Source of the DNA: an uncultured Lachnospiraceae bacterium
GTDB lineage: Bacteria > Bacillota > Clostridia > Lachnospirales > Lachnospiraceae
Direction: 5' to 3'
Assembly (NCBI GenBank): GCA_910578175.1
Contig: CAJTPF010000001.1
Span: 121,842 to 185,841, forward strand
Length of the DNA stretch: 64,000 bases
The position numbers were made by a program, and so were the translations under genes. Of this stretch, positions 17,010 through 25,278 are shown one piece after another; positions within the stretch are counted from its first letter, which is position 1; the number at the start of each line of letters is the position of its first letter. The notes under the pieces are model-generated. The model did not search any database, had not been told where the DNA came from, and worked only from the letters and a program-made list of their open reading frames with translations.

Positions 17010-18287
17010 ATGGCATCGGTATTCGAAGTGGCAGAGGAATCGGAAAAAGTGATACTGATCGGTGTATCTACCCATGAACATGATGATACGGAAGAATCCA
17101 TTGAAGAATTAAAGGATCTGGTCAGGACGGCAGGCGCGGTTCCGGTGGCAACGGTTATTCAGAATCGTGAGACGGTTCATTCCGGTACTTATATCGGAAA
17201 GGGAAAGATTGAAGAAGTAAAACTTCTGCTTGACGAACTGGATGCTACCGGAATTGTATGTGACGATGAGTTAAGTCCGGCACAACTGACGAATTTAAGG
17301 GATATGCTGGATACGAAAGTAATGGACCGGACATTGGTGATATTGGATATATTTGCAGCCAGGGCAAAGACCGGAGAAGGAAAGATACAGGTGGAACTGG
17401 CACAGTTAAAATACAGGCAGGCAAGGCTGGTGGGACTGCGGAATTCTTTATCCAGACTGGGAGGCGGAATCGGAACCAGAGGACCTGGTGAAAAGAAATT
17501 GGAAATGGACCGGCGGCTGATAAAGGACCGTATATCGGTGCTCCGCAGGGAAGTAGTAGAGATGAAAACCCATCGTGAGCTGGCAAGAAGGCAGAGAAGT
17601 AAAAATCCTTCAACGGTGGTTTCTATCGTGGGTTATACCAATGCAGGAAAATCTACACTGCTAAATCATCTGACCGGTGCAGGTGTACCGGAAGAAAACC
17701 GGTTGTTTGCAACTTTGGATCCTACCACCCGGAATTATACATTACCAGGAGGTCAGGAGATCATGCTGACAGATACAGTGGGGTTTATCAGAAAGCTTCC
17801 TCATCATCTGATCGATGCTTTCCGCAGCACGCTGGAAGAAGCCAGATATGCGGATATTCTGATTCATGTTGTGGATGCATCCAATCCCCAGATGGATATG
17901 CAGATGCATATCGTTTATGAAACCCTGCGGGATCTGGGGATTAAGGATAAACCGGTGATAACGGTATTCAATAAACAGGACCTGGTCCGGAATTCGGTCC
18001 AGGATCTGATGGCGGCAGATGATCTTCCGGTTTTTAAAGATTTTAAAGCGGATTATGTTTTGAATGCGTCGATTAAAAATAATGAAGGTATTCGGCAGCT
18101 GGAGGAATATATTGAGCAGATCATCCGGGAAAGCAAGATTTATATTTCCAAGGTATTTCGTTATGACAATGCCGGAGAGATTGCCAAGATCAGAAAATAT
18201 GGAGAACTTTTAAAAGAGGAATACCGGGAGGACGGTATATATGTGGAGGCCTATGTTCCGATGGAAATTACGGGTTACAGGTCTTGA
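17010..18287 (+). CDS. hflX: HflX ribosome-associated GTPase
   Basis: 425 residues. N-terminal HflX domain with YIGKGKIEE and a DDELSPAQLTNL block, glycine-rich GGGIGTRGPGEKKLE, then the GTPase domain with P-loop GYTNAGKST, DPTTRNYTLPG and DTVGFIRKLPHHLIDAFRST. HflX binds 50S subunits and splits stalled or hibernating ribosomes after stress. The ATG at 17010 has TTAGGAG 7 bases upstream; an upstream TTG in frame lacks one. thyA and folA follow on the same strand, but a functional link is not implied. Confidence 0.96.
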   Translation: MASVFEVAEESEKVILIGVSTHEHDDTEESIEELKDLVRTAGAVPVATVIQNRETVHSGTYIGKGKIEEVKLLLDELDATGIVCDDELSPAQLTNLRDMLDTKVMDRTLVILDIFAARAKTGEGKIQVELAQLKYRQARLVGLRNSLSRLGGGIGTRGPGEKKLEMDRRLIKDRISVLRREVVEMKTHRELARRQRSKNPSTVVSIVGYTNAGKSTLLNHLTGAGVPEENRLFATLDPTTRNYTLPGGQEIMLTDTVGFIRKLPHHLIDAFRSTLEEARYADILIHVVDASNPQMDMQMHIVYETLRDLGIKDKPVITVFNKQDLVRNSVQDLMAADDLPVFKDFKADYVLNASIKNNEGIRQLEEYIEQIIRESKIYISKVFRYDNAGEIAKIRKYGELLKEEYREDGIYVEAYVPMEITGYRS

Positions 18288-18340
18288 CGGTTTATTTTAT
18301 ACGTCCGGATATCAGGAATCAGAAAGGAAACAGAGATAAG

Positions 18341-19171
18341 ATGAGTTATGCAGATCAGATATTTATCAATATGTGCAGTGATATTTTGGAAAACGGTATC
18401 AGTACGGAGGGAGAAAAGGTTCGTCCGAAATGGGAAGACGGCACCTATGCATACACAATAAAAAAGTTCGGGGTTGTGAATCGTTATGATCTGTCAAAGG
18501 AATTTCCTGCATTGACATTGAGAAAAACAGCTTTTAAAAGTGCGGTGGACGAGATTCTCTGGATCTGGCAGAAAAAATCAAATAATGTACATGAACTGAA
18601 CAGTCATATCTGGGACAGCTGGGCTGACGAGAACGGTTCCATAGGTAAGGCATATGGATATCAGCTTGGTGTAAAACACCGGTATAAAGAGGGTGAGATG
18701 GACCAGGTTGACCGTGTATTGTTTGATTTGAAAAATAATCCCTATAGCAGGCGTATCATGACAAACCTCTATGTTCATCAGGACTTATATGAGATGAACC
18801 TGTATCCATGCGCATACAGCATGACGTTTAATGTTACGGGAAATAAGCTGAATGCGGTTTTAAATCAGCGTTCCCAGGATATTTTAACGGCAAATAACTG
18901 GAATGTGGTGCAGTATGCGGTATTGTTGCATATGATAGCCCAGGTCAGCGGTCTTGAGGCAGGAGAACTGGTACATGTTATTGCGGATGCACATATTTAT
19001 GACAAACATGTTCCGTTAGTCAGGGAGCTGATCTGCAGGGAAGCTTTTCCGGCGCCAGTATTCCATATAAATAAAGATATTAAGGACTTTTATGATTTTA
19101 CAGTGGAGGATGTCAGTCTGGAAAATTATATGACAGGTCCCCAGATAAAAAATATTCCGGTTGCGGTTTAG
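18341..19171 (+). CDS. thyA: Thymidylate synthase
   Basis: 276 residues from ATG 18341 with AAAGGAAA upstream. It converts dUMP to dTMP using methylene-tetrahydrofolate. The nucleophile is C157 in LYPCAYSMTF; SRRIMTNLY supplies phosphate-binding arginines and NQRSQDILTANNWNV is the QRS substrate loop. HVIADAHIYDKH is the conserved His/Tyr block. The TANNWN loop differs from the LGLPFN seen in E. coli ThyA. The gene is followed by folA, which recycles the dihydrofolate this reaction makes. Confidence 0.96.
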   Translation: MSYADQIFINMCSDILENGISTEGEKVRPKWEDGTYAYTIKKFGVVNRYDLSKEFPALTLRKTAFKSAVDEILWIWQKKSNNVHELNSHIWDSWADENGSIGKAYGYQLGVKHRYKEGEMDQVDRVLFDLKNNPYSRRIMTNLYVHQDLYEMNLYPCAYSMTFNVTGNKLNAVLNQRSQDILTANNWNVVQYAVLLHMIAQVSGLEAGELVHVIADAHIYDKHVPLVRELICREAFPAPVFHINKDIKDFYDFTVEDVSLENYMTGPQIKNIPVAV

Positions 19172-19218
19172 TATTCATAAACGGTAATTTTTTATTTTAT
19201 GAAAGGAAGAATTTATAT

Positions 19219-19710
19219 ATGAAATTAATTGTGGCAGTTGATAAAAATTGGGCGATCGGAAAGAATGGAAAGCTTTTGGTAAGTATTCCGGCGGATATGA
19301 AATTTTTCAGGGAAACCACTACCGGGAATGTGGTGGTAATGGGAAAAAATACTCTGAACAGTTTTCCCAACGGATTGCCGTTAAAGAATCGTGTAAATAT
19401 AGTGATGACTACCAACCGGTCTTTTGACGGTAAAGGTGCAGAAGTGGTCTATAGTTTGGATGAGGTTCTGGAAGAAGTAAAGAAATATGATTCAGACCGG
19501 GTTTATGTAATCGGCGGAGCCTCCGTTTATGAGCAGTTATTGGAATACTGTGATACGGCATATGTTACATATATTGATTATGCCTATGAAGCCGACCGGT
19601 ATTTTCCGAATCTGGATAAGACGGAAGAATGGAAATTGGAAGAGGAAAGTGAGGAACAGACATATTTTGATGTGGAATATTATTTTAGAAAATATACCAG
19701 AACAAAATAA
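19219..19710 (+). CDS. folA: Dihydrofolate reductase
   Basis: 163 residues. Reduces dihydrofolate to tetrahydrofolate with NADPH. Motifs are VAVDKNWAIGKNGKLL (Met20-loop region), IPADMKFFRETT with the active-site Asp, VVMGKNTLNSFP and VYVIGGASVYEQLL. GAAAGGAAG precedes the ATG. It sits 48 bases after thyA, a common pairing because ThyA oxidises the folate that this enzyme restores. The following gene is the interrupted sleC. Confidence 0.95.
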   Translation: MKLIVAVDKNWAIGKNGKLLVSIPADMKFFRETTTGNVVVMGKNTLNSFPNGLPLKNRVNIVMTTNRSFDGKGAEVVYSLDEVLEEVKKYDSDRVYVIGGASVYEQLLEYCDTAYVTYIDYAYEADRYFPNLDKTEEWKLEEESEEQTYFDVEYYFRKYTRTK

Positions 19711-19776
19711 AATTCCGGAAATGATTTAACATATGAAATATAACTGCATATTATACTAAAAAGACTGTGAGAAAGT

Positions 19777-20664
19777 ATGGATATGCGAAAATTAAATAAT
19801 GAAAATATTGATACGGGCCGACTTCAGATCAATTGTACCACGATTAATAATATTCCCATTGAAAACGTGAATATCTCTATATATTATGAAGGCAACCCGG
19901 ACAATAAAATTGAGGAACTGAGTACCAACAACATTGGTCAGACCGAGAATATTGAGCTGGAAGCCCCACCAGTTGAATTAAGCCTGAATATGGATAATAT
20001 TGTTCAGCCTTATTCCGAATATTCGATCCTGGCAGAGGCGGATGGGTTTGAGCCGGTTGATATTTCAGGAATTGAAATTTTATCCGGCACCTCGGCTATT
20101 CAGAATGTAAAGATGCGTCCGCAGAATGAAAATATGGAGGGGCAGAATTATGTGATCCCGGCACATACCCTTTATGGGGAGTATCCGCCGAAAATTGCAG
20201 AAGCTGAAATTAAACCGGTAAATCTTCCGGGAGAGATTGTACTTAGCAGGGTTGTTGTTCCGGAATATGTCGTGGTCCATGACGGAGCGCCGACGGATAG
20301 CACCGCGAATGATTATTATGTTCTTTACCGGGATTATATAAAAAATGTGGCATCCAGTGAAATTTATGCCACCTGGCCGATGGAGACCATACGGGCAAAC
20401 ATACTGGCTATTATGTCGTTTACCATGAACCGGGTGTATACGGAGTGGTATCGTAATAAAGGATATGATTTTACGATCACATCTTCTACGGCATATGATC
20501 ATAAATGGATTAATAACCGGAATATTTTTGATTCTATTTCAGCCGTGGTAGATGAACTTTTTAATCAGTACTTATCAAGACCAAATGTCAAACAGCCGAT
20601 CTTAACCCAGTATTGCGACGGAAAGCGGGTATCCTGCCCGAATTGGATGACCAGTTGGCAATAG
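19777..20664 (+). CDS. sleC: SleC-like spore cortex-lytic enzyme, N-terminal part (interrupted)
   Basis: As it stands this frame gives 295 residues ending SWQ at a TAG inside the element arm. It contains the SleC N-terminal region (carboxypeptidase-regulatory-like, GRLQINCTT to about 110), a proline-rich hinge and the SpoIID-like lytic domain (DYIKNVASSEIYATWP, LTQYCDGKRVSCP). The family continues with MTQWGSKDLG and a peptidoglycan-binding domain, found 12.6 kb away at 33222. Joining the two over TGGATGACC gives a 418-residue protein, close to known SleC sizes. SleC degrades spore cortex during germination and is made in sporulation. GAGAAAG suits the second ATG (19783) better than the first. 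CATATTAT at 19747 vaguely resembles a sporulation -10; this is weak. Confidence 0.85.
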   Translation: MDMRKLNNENIDTGRLQINCTTINNIPIENVNISIYYEGNPDNKIEELSTNNIGQTENIELEAPPVELSLNMDNIVQPYSEYSILAEADGFEPVDISGIEILSGTSAIQNVKMRPQNENMEGQNYVIPAHTLYGEYPPKIAEAEIKPVNLPGEIVLSRVVVPEYVVVHDGAPTDSTANDYYVLYRDYIKNVASSEIYATWPMETIRANILAIMSFTMNRVYTEWYRNKGYDFTITSSTAYDHKWINNRNIFDSISAVVDELFNQYLSRPNVKQPILTQYCDGKRVSCPNWMTSWQ

Positions 20665-20674
20665 CGTATTAACT
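20644..20674. repeat. Left attachment junction (attL-type)
   Basis: Core TGGATGACC (20644-20652) is followed by AGT and the arm TGGCAATAGCGTATTAACT (20656-20674). The same core occurs at 33222-33230, and the inverted arm at 33201-33219. The arm supplies the TAG that ends the truncated sleC frame. Confidence 0.9.
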
Positions 20675-20699
20675 ATACAGGAAACCGCTTATATAGTGC

Positions 20700-22109
20700 C
20701 TAAACGTCCATTTCATCAACCAGAAGCAGGTCGTCCCTATTGGCTGCAAGTTCTTTCAGTTCATCTGTAAAACCGGCCGGACTGAACAGTACAAACCACA
20801 CATGACGGTTTTGGTTCTGCCAGTTAACGTTTCCGGCTTTTTCCACCAGATCCCGGAAGATATTTATTCCTACAGGCTCCTGCCAGAATTTACATTCCCC
20901 CAGGATGAGATTCTTTTCTTCCGGATCAATGGCAGCAATGTCAATCTCATTTTTTCCGTCCCACCATCGTCCGATTTTAGAAAAATGGAATGGCCAATAG
21001 TCTTCTGCATTCAAATCCCACATCCGTTCTCTGCAGACATCTTCATATACAAAGGCGGTATGTCCGCTAATCAGTCCTTTGCGTATTTTATTCATTACAA
21101 TACGGCTGTTTCCGCTTTCTATAAAGCTCATGTTTGGATAAACAAAGGCGAACCAGAATCGGATATAGTTGTCTTTGATTTTGTACAGACCTTTCTTGCT
21201 CTTTTCAGGATTTTCCTCCGTAACAGGTACCTCACGTTCCAGTATATCCAGGTCAATCAGTGTTCTCAGATATTTGGTCAGACTGGTGGATTTTATCTCC
21301 AGTACTGTGGAAATGGCAGAGAGTTTGCTGTTGCCTGCAGCAATGGCTTTAATTATGGAGAAGTAGCTGCCGATTTCTGTGACTTCCTGCTGTAGAAGGA
21401 AATGGGGTTCATCATATAAGCAGCCGGAACGGTTGAGGATACAGTTCTGAATGGATTTATAGATGTCGTCGGATTCAGAAAACAGTTCTATATACTTGGG
21501 AACACCTCCGGTTACGGAATACATTTCAATCAGTTCCCAGCGGTTTTTGCGGGGAAAGAATTCCCGGTAGTAGCGAAACGGTATCTGTTTCAGACGGATT
21601 TGGGCAGTCCTCCGGCCGTACAGAGGACTGTCATAGCTTAATGTCTGGAATTCCATCATGGAAATCAGGGAACCGCATAGGATGACCATAACCGATTTAT
21701 CTTTCAGTGTTTCTTCCCAAATGCGTTGGAATATGGAAGGAAATGCAGGATTGGATTTGCCGATGTACTGAAACTCATCAATAACGATTACCGGTTTGCT
21801 GTTAAAAGAAGTGTCAGTAATTGCTTTGAAGATAATCTCCCAATTTTTAATATCTGCGTTCTTTAAAAGTTCGTTTTCTATAAAATCTGCAGTTTTATCT
21901 TTAAAAGCATTTCGGTTCTGGGCCTCGGATTCTTCGCTGGCAAGGAAAAAGAGAGCCTTTTTATCTTTGATAAACTGGGAAATCAGAGTGGTTTTCCCGA
22001 CTCTGCGCCGTCCATACATTATAACCAGAGAGCTGCCTTTGCGGTCATATTCGCTTTGCAGGGTTTCCATTTCGGATTCACGGTCAATAAATTGTTCCAT
22101 ATTAATCAC
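20700..22109 (-). CDS. AAA ATPase with C-terminal DUF234 nuclease-like domain
   Basis: 469 residues. The ATPase part has a Walker A GRRRVGKTTL (about residues 33-42), a Walker B VIVIDEFQYIG, the GS-rich sensor (LCGSLISMM) and a YGRR block typical of the archaeal-type ATPases of this family. The C-terminal DUF234 domain keeps a PD-(D/E)XK-like pattern, NEIDIAAID then ILGECKFW. Function is not established; family members are widespread on mobile DNA. Its stop is 26 bases from the left arm of the element. GGTGATTAAT precedes the ATG at 22109, and the frame matches homologue starts (FIDRESEM). Confidence 0.85.
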   Translation of the reverse strand: MINMEQFIDRESEMETLQSEYDRKGSSLVIMYGRRRVGKTTLISQFIKDKKALFFLASEESEAQNRNAFKDKTADFIENELLKNADIKNWEIIFKAITDTSFNSKPVIVIDEFQYIGKSNPAFPSIFQRIWEETLKDKSVMVILCGSLISMMEFQTLSYDSPLYGRRTAQIRLKQIPFRYYREFFPRKNRWELIEMYSVTGGVPKYIELFSESDDIYKSIQNCILNRSGCLYDEPHFLLQQEVTEIGSYFSIIKAIAAGNSKLSAISTVLEIKSTSLTKYLRTLIDLDILEREVPVTEENPEKSKKGLYKIKDNYIRFWFAFVYPNMSFIESGNSRIVMNKIRKGLISGHTAFVYEDVCRERMWDLNAEDYWPFHFSKIGRWWDGKNEIDIAAIDPEEKNLILGECKFWQEPVGINIFRDLVEKAGNVNWQNQNRHVWFVLFSPAGFTDELKELAANRDDLLLVDEMDV

Positions 22110-22250
22110 CTCGGTTTTTGATTATATTATACTATGAATTATTATAATTTCAAGTATATTATTTTTGCGGTAGAATAATTGAAAACATTTATTTGGAATG
22201 TAGTAATACAAATAAAAAAGAATAAAAGAATCTCATTTTTCGGATAACTT

Positions 22251-22790
22251 TTATTCTTCTTTATTTGTATGTATGTGCTCTCGAACACTTTTATCATAAT
22301 TTTGCATATTTTTAATAATTTCCGTAAAATTTGTTTCATCGCTTGTATTAAAAAGAAATTCAGCGATTGTTTTTGGAATGACAATAAATGCAGTCATAAA
22401 AGATGTAGCAACTGTTATTAATGTTACGATCGTCTGTAATGAACTTTTACTTGTAAATGCAATGATGATTGATATTAATAATGTAATGATGATGCTAGCA
22501 AGTACAATCAAAGAACTGTAATAAAAAATTTTTTTATATCTTCTTTTATCTTGTAAGGAATATCTGGCGTTTTCAATATATATATCTAATAGAGCAGAAT
22601 AATCTTTATTGTGATGAGACAAATATTCGGTGTCCAATTCTACCAGGTTATTATCGGATGTAACGGGTACTGCCTGTTCGGTACTTAAGATACTATTTAG
22701 AAAATCGTTAATTTCTATTTCATTAGAAGTTAGGTTCTCATTTGTATCTTCTGTTTCCGGTGAAGTAGAATTAGAAAGCTGTTCATCCAT
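22251..22790 (-). CDS. Small two-helix membrane protein next to immA
   Basis: 179 residues. A polar, acidic N-terminal region of about 80 residues is followed by two membrane segments (about 87-110 and 118-140) and a short cytosolic tail. No family was recognised. Its start codon shares one base with the immA stop (TAATG), so the two are translationally coupled. It may be a membrane target or partner of the ImmA peptidase; that is inference from context. Confidence 0.7.
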   Translation of the reverse strand: MDEQLSNSTSPETEDTNENLTSNEIEINDFLNSILSTEQAVPVTSDNNLVELDTEYLSHHNKDYSALLDIYIENARYSLQDKRRYKKIFYYSSLIVLASIIITLLISIIIAFTSKSSLQTIVTLITVATSFMTAFIVIPKTIAEFLFNTSDETNFTEIIKNMQNYDKSVREHIHTNKEE

Positions 22791-23377
22791 TATTTAAATT
22801 CATCCTTTAACTCATCGATTCGTTTTGTAATTGCAGTTTCAGATACCTGAAACTGTCTGGCTAATTCAGCCACTTTATCGTATAAGTATAAGTCTGATAA
22901 ATTTGCATATGCTTTAATGAACAAAGATTTTGGCATTAACAGATTTGCGGCAAAAGTATTGGCCCGTTGTTCGGTTGGTCTGTTTGTGTTACGGGTGTCA
23001 TATCCGTCGTAAAATGCTAATTTATTATTTCGGTCAAAATCAAAAATATAATGGCACAATTCGTGCGCCATGGTAAAACGTTGATGTCCAAGATTATCGT
23101 TGCGATTAATGGAAATTACTTTATCTGTTTTATATTTATCTTTTAGTTTATAATCAATTCCAATAATTCCTGATAAAGTAGGCGAGAAATCATAATTCTG
23201 TATGATAACCTCAAAACCCAATAATTTCATAATTTTTACGATTGGAATTGGTGCTGATGATATATCGAATTTTTTTAAAATTTTATTTGCTGCAGATTCC
23301 ATATCATCAGAATAATTTTCATTTAAATCTCGTATGAGTTTTTCCACAATATACCCACTCTTTCTAAATACCCTCAT
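22790..23377 (-). CDS. ImmA/IrrE family metallopeptidase
   Basis: 195 residues. The zinc motif is HELCH in FTMAHELCHYIFD, with the downstream EQRANTFAANLLMP block that supplies the third ligand, and a C-terminal helix-turn-helix-like stretch (QFQVSETAITKRI). Family members cleave cognate XRE repressors, for example ImmA acting on ImmR in ICEBs1. No XRE gene adjoins it here; two lie 8 kb away in the element. GGAATG precedes ATG 23377; a GTG at 23344 with GAGTGGG is an alternative. Its promoter overlaps a palindrome. Confidence 0.85.
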   Translation of the reverse strand: MRVFRKSGYIVEKLIRDLNENYSDDMESAANKILKKFDISSAPIPIVKIMKLLGFEVIIQNYDFSPTLSGIIGIDYKLKDKYKTDKVISINRNDNLGHQRFTMAHELCHYIFDFDRNNKLAFYDGYDTRNTNRPTEQRANTFAANLLMPKSLFIKAYANLSDLYLYDKVAELARQFQVSETAITKRIDELKDEFK

Positions 23378-23387
23378 GTTGACATTC

Positions 23388-23427
23388 CTTATAGTGTTTA
23401 CTATAAGTATGACAGTAAGAGACTCAA
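23388..23427 (-). promoter_or_regulatory. immA promoter with palindromic operator
   Basis: CTTATAGT-gttt-ACTATAAG (23388-23407) is a perfect 8-bp inverted repeat 10 bases upstream of immA. On the minus strand its ACTATA arm reads TATAGT, a good -10, with TTGAGT (23422-23427) 16 bases away as -35. A repressor bound to the palindrome would block the polymerase. Confidence 0.6.
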
Positions 23428-23537
23428 TTATGTAAATAATCTTGTTTTAGTATATCAAAATTTTTGCCTTTTTTCAATATATCTTAAGGCTAAAATCTAT
23501 ATGTTTCTTTTACCGATCAGACGTTTCTTCTGTGATC

Positions 23538-25277
23538 TTATGAAAACTGACTGTTATAGAGAACCGCATATTTTCCGTTCCGGTTCATCAGTTCCTCGTG
23601 GGTTCCGACCTCTTTTATGTCTCCGTCCTCCATATACAGGATCATGTCGGCATCCCGGATGGTAGACAAGCGGTGTGCAATCACAAAGCTGGTGCGTCCT
23701 TTCATAAGCTGCGCCATGGCCCGCTGAATCAGGACTTCGGTATGGGTATCCACATTACTGGTGGCTTCGTCCAGGATCATGATTTCCGGGTCGGAAGCAA
23801 TGGCGCGGGTAATGGTCAGAAGCTGACGCTCGCCCTGGGATATGTTTTCTGCGCCTTTTGTCAGAAGCATATCGTATCCGCCGGGAAGGGTTTTGATGAA
23901 ATCATGGGCACAGGCCGATTTTGCGGCTGCAATGATTTTGTTCCGGTCCATATGTTCACCAGCATATTCCAGATTCTCTGCAATGGTACCCTCAAACAGC
24001 CAGGTATCCTGTAAGACCATACCGAACCGGCTCCGTAGTTCATCCCGCGGCATTTTCCGGATATCCGTTCCGTCCACGGCGATGGAACCGCCGGCAATCT
24101 CATAAAATCGCATCAGCAGGTTGACCAGGGTTGTTTTACCGGCACCGGTAGGCCCTGCAATGGCAACTTTCTGACCGGGTGATACCGTCAGATTAACGTC
24201 TTTCATTAACATACGGTCCGGGGTATAGCCAAACCGGACATTTCGGAAAGTTACGCTGCCGGAGCGTTCCCGTGGAAGGATGGCGTTTTCCGCATCCGGC
24301 AGTTCTTCCTCTGCATCCAATAAAGCAAAGATCCGGTTTCCCGCAGCTTTGGCGGCGCCGAAACTTCCTGCCATACCTGCCAGTGAGGAAAAAGGTTCGG
24401 CAAACCGCCGGGTGTATTCCAGCATTGCCTGTACATTTCCTACCGTGATCCGACCTGCGATGACGCCAAGACAGCCGATGGCCGCACAGATCACATATCC
24501 CATATCGCTGACCAGCGTGGTGATCGGACTAACTGCGCCGGCAGTGGTTTCCGCTTTGTAGGAACTGTTTTTTAATTCTTCATTGAGCGCCTGAAAGTCA
24601 GCGTTTGCCCGTTCCTGATAGCTGAAGGACTGAACGACCTGCTGGCCGTTGTACATTTCCTCAATATATCCGTTAAGACGTCCCAGCAGTTCCTGCTGCC
24701 GGTTGTAATGCCTGGCGCCGGATCGCATCACGCCGGCTGCACTCAGCAGGGAAAGGGGGACCAGGATCACCGGGATCATGGTCAGCTTAGGACTGATTGC
24801 CAGCATCATCAAAAGAATTCCGATGGCAGTGATGACCTGGGTAACAATGGAGGTCAGATTCTGGCTGACGGTATTATTAATGGTATCCACATCATTGGTA
24901 ATGATACTGAGAATATCCCCATGGGTATGTGTATCATAGTAATCCAGTTTCAGCCGGTGCATTTTGCGATCGATATCACTTCGGATTTCCTGCATGACAT
25001 TCGCCGTGATCTTTGCCATATGGAAGCCCTGCAGGAACGAGAAGAACTGGGAAACCAGATAAAGGCATACCAGAGCCGTCAGCAGCCAGAGGATCGTATC
25101 CCGGTAGAATACGCCGTCCCGGATACTGTCAAACAGGGTGGTGGTAACCTTGCCGATCACAAATGGGGCCATAACGGTGAAAACGGTACTGACGGATGCG
25201 AACAGTAAGACGAAGAATAACCGTAGCCGGCAGGCTTTGAAGTAGCCGGACAGCCGTTTAAAAACAGATTGGTTCAT
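23538..25277 (-). CDS. ABC exporter, second subunit (membrane plus ATPase)
   Basis: 579 residues from ATG 25277, with AAGGAGG 9 bases upstream. Six-helix membrane domain (about 15-310) and an ATPase domain with Walker A GPTGAGKTTL, Q loop LQDTWLFEGT, signature ISQGERQLL and Walker B IMILDEATS. The signature begins ISQG rather than LSGG. It is the partner of the upstream half-transporter in a heterodimeric multidrug or peptide exporter. The neighbours and the MerR-type promoter point to drug efflux. Base composition is visibly richer in GC than the rest of the element. Confidence 0.92.
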   Translation of the reverse strand: MNQSVFKRLSGYFKACRLRLFFVLLFASVSTVFTVMAPFVIGKVTTTLFDSIRDGVFYRDTILWLLTALVCLYLVSQFFSFLQGFHMAKITANVMQEIRSDIDRKMHRLKLDYYDTHTHGDILSIITNDVDTINNTVSQNLTSIVTQVITAIGILLMMLAISPKLTMIPVILVPLSLLSAAGVMRSGARHYNRQQELLGRLNGYIEEMYNGQQVVQSFSYQERANADFQALNEELKNSSYKAETTAGAVSPITTLVSDMGYVICAAIGCLGVIAGRITVGNVQAMLEYTRRFAEPFSSLAGMAGSFGAAKAAGNRIFALLDAEEELPDAENAILPRERSGSVTFRNVRFGYTPDRMLMKDVNLTVSPGQKVAIAGPTGAGKTTLVNLLMRFYEIAGGSIAVDGTDIRKMPRDELRSRFGMVLQDTWLFEGTIAENLEYAGEHMDRNKIIAAAKSACAHDFIKTLPGGYDMLLTKGAENISQGERQLLTITRAIASDPEIMILDEATSNVDTHTEVLIQRAMAQLMKGRTSFVIAHRLSTIRDADMILYMEDGDIKEVGTHEELMNRNGKYAVLYNSQFS

Positions 25278-25278
25278 A

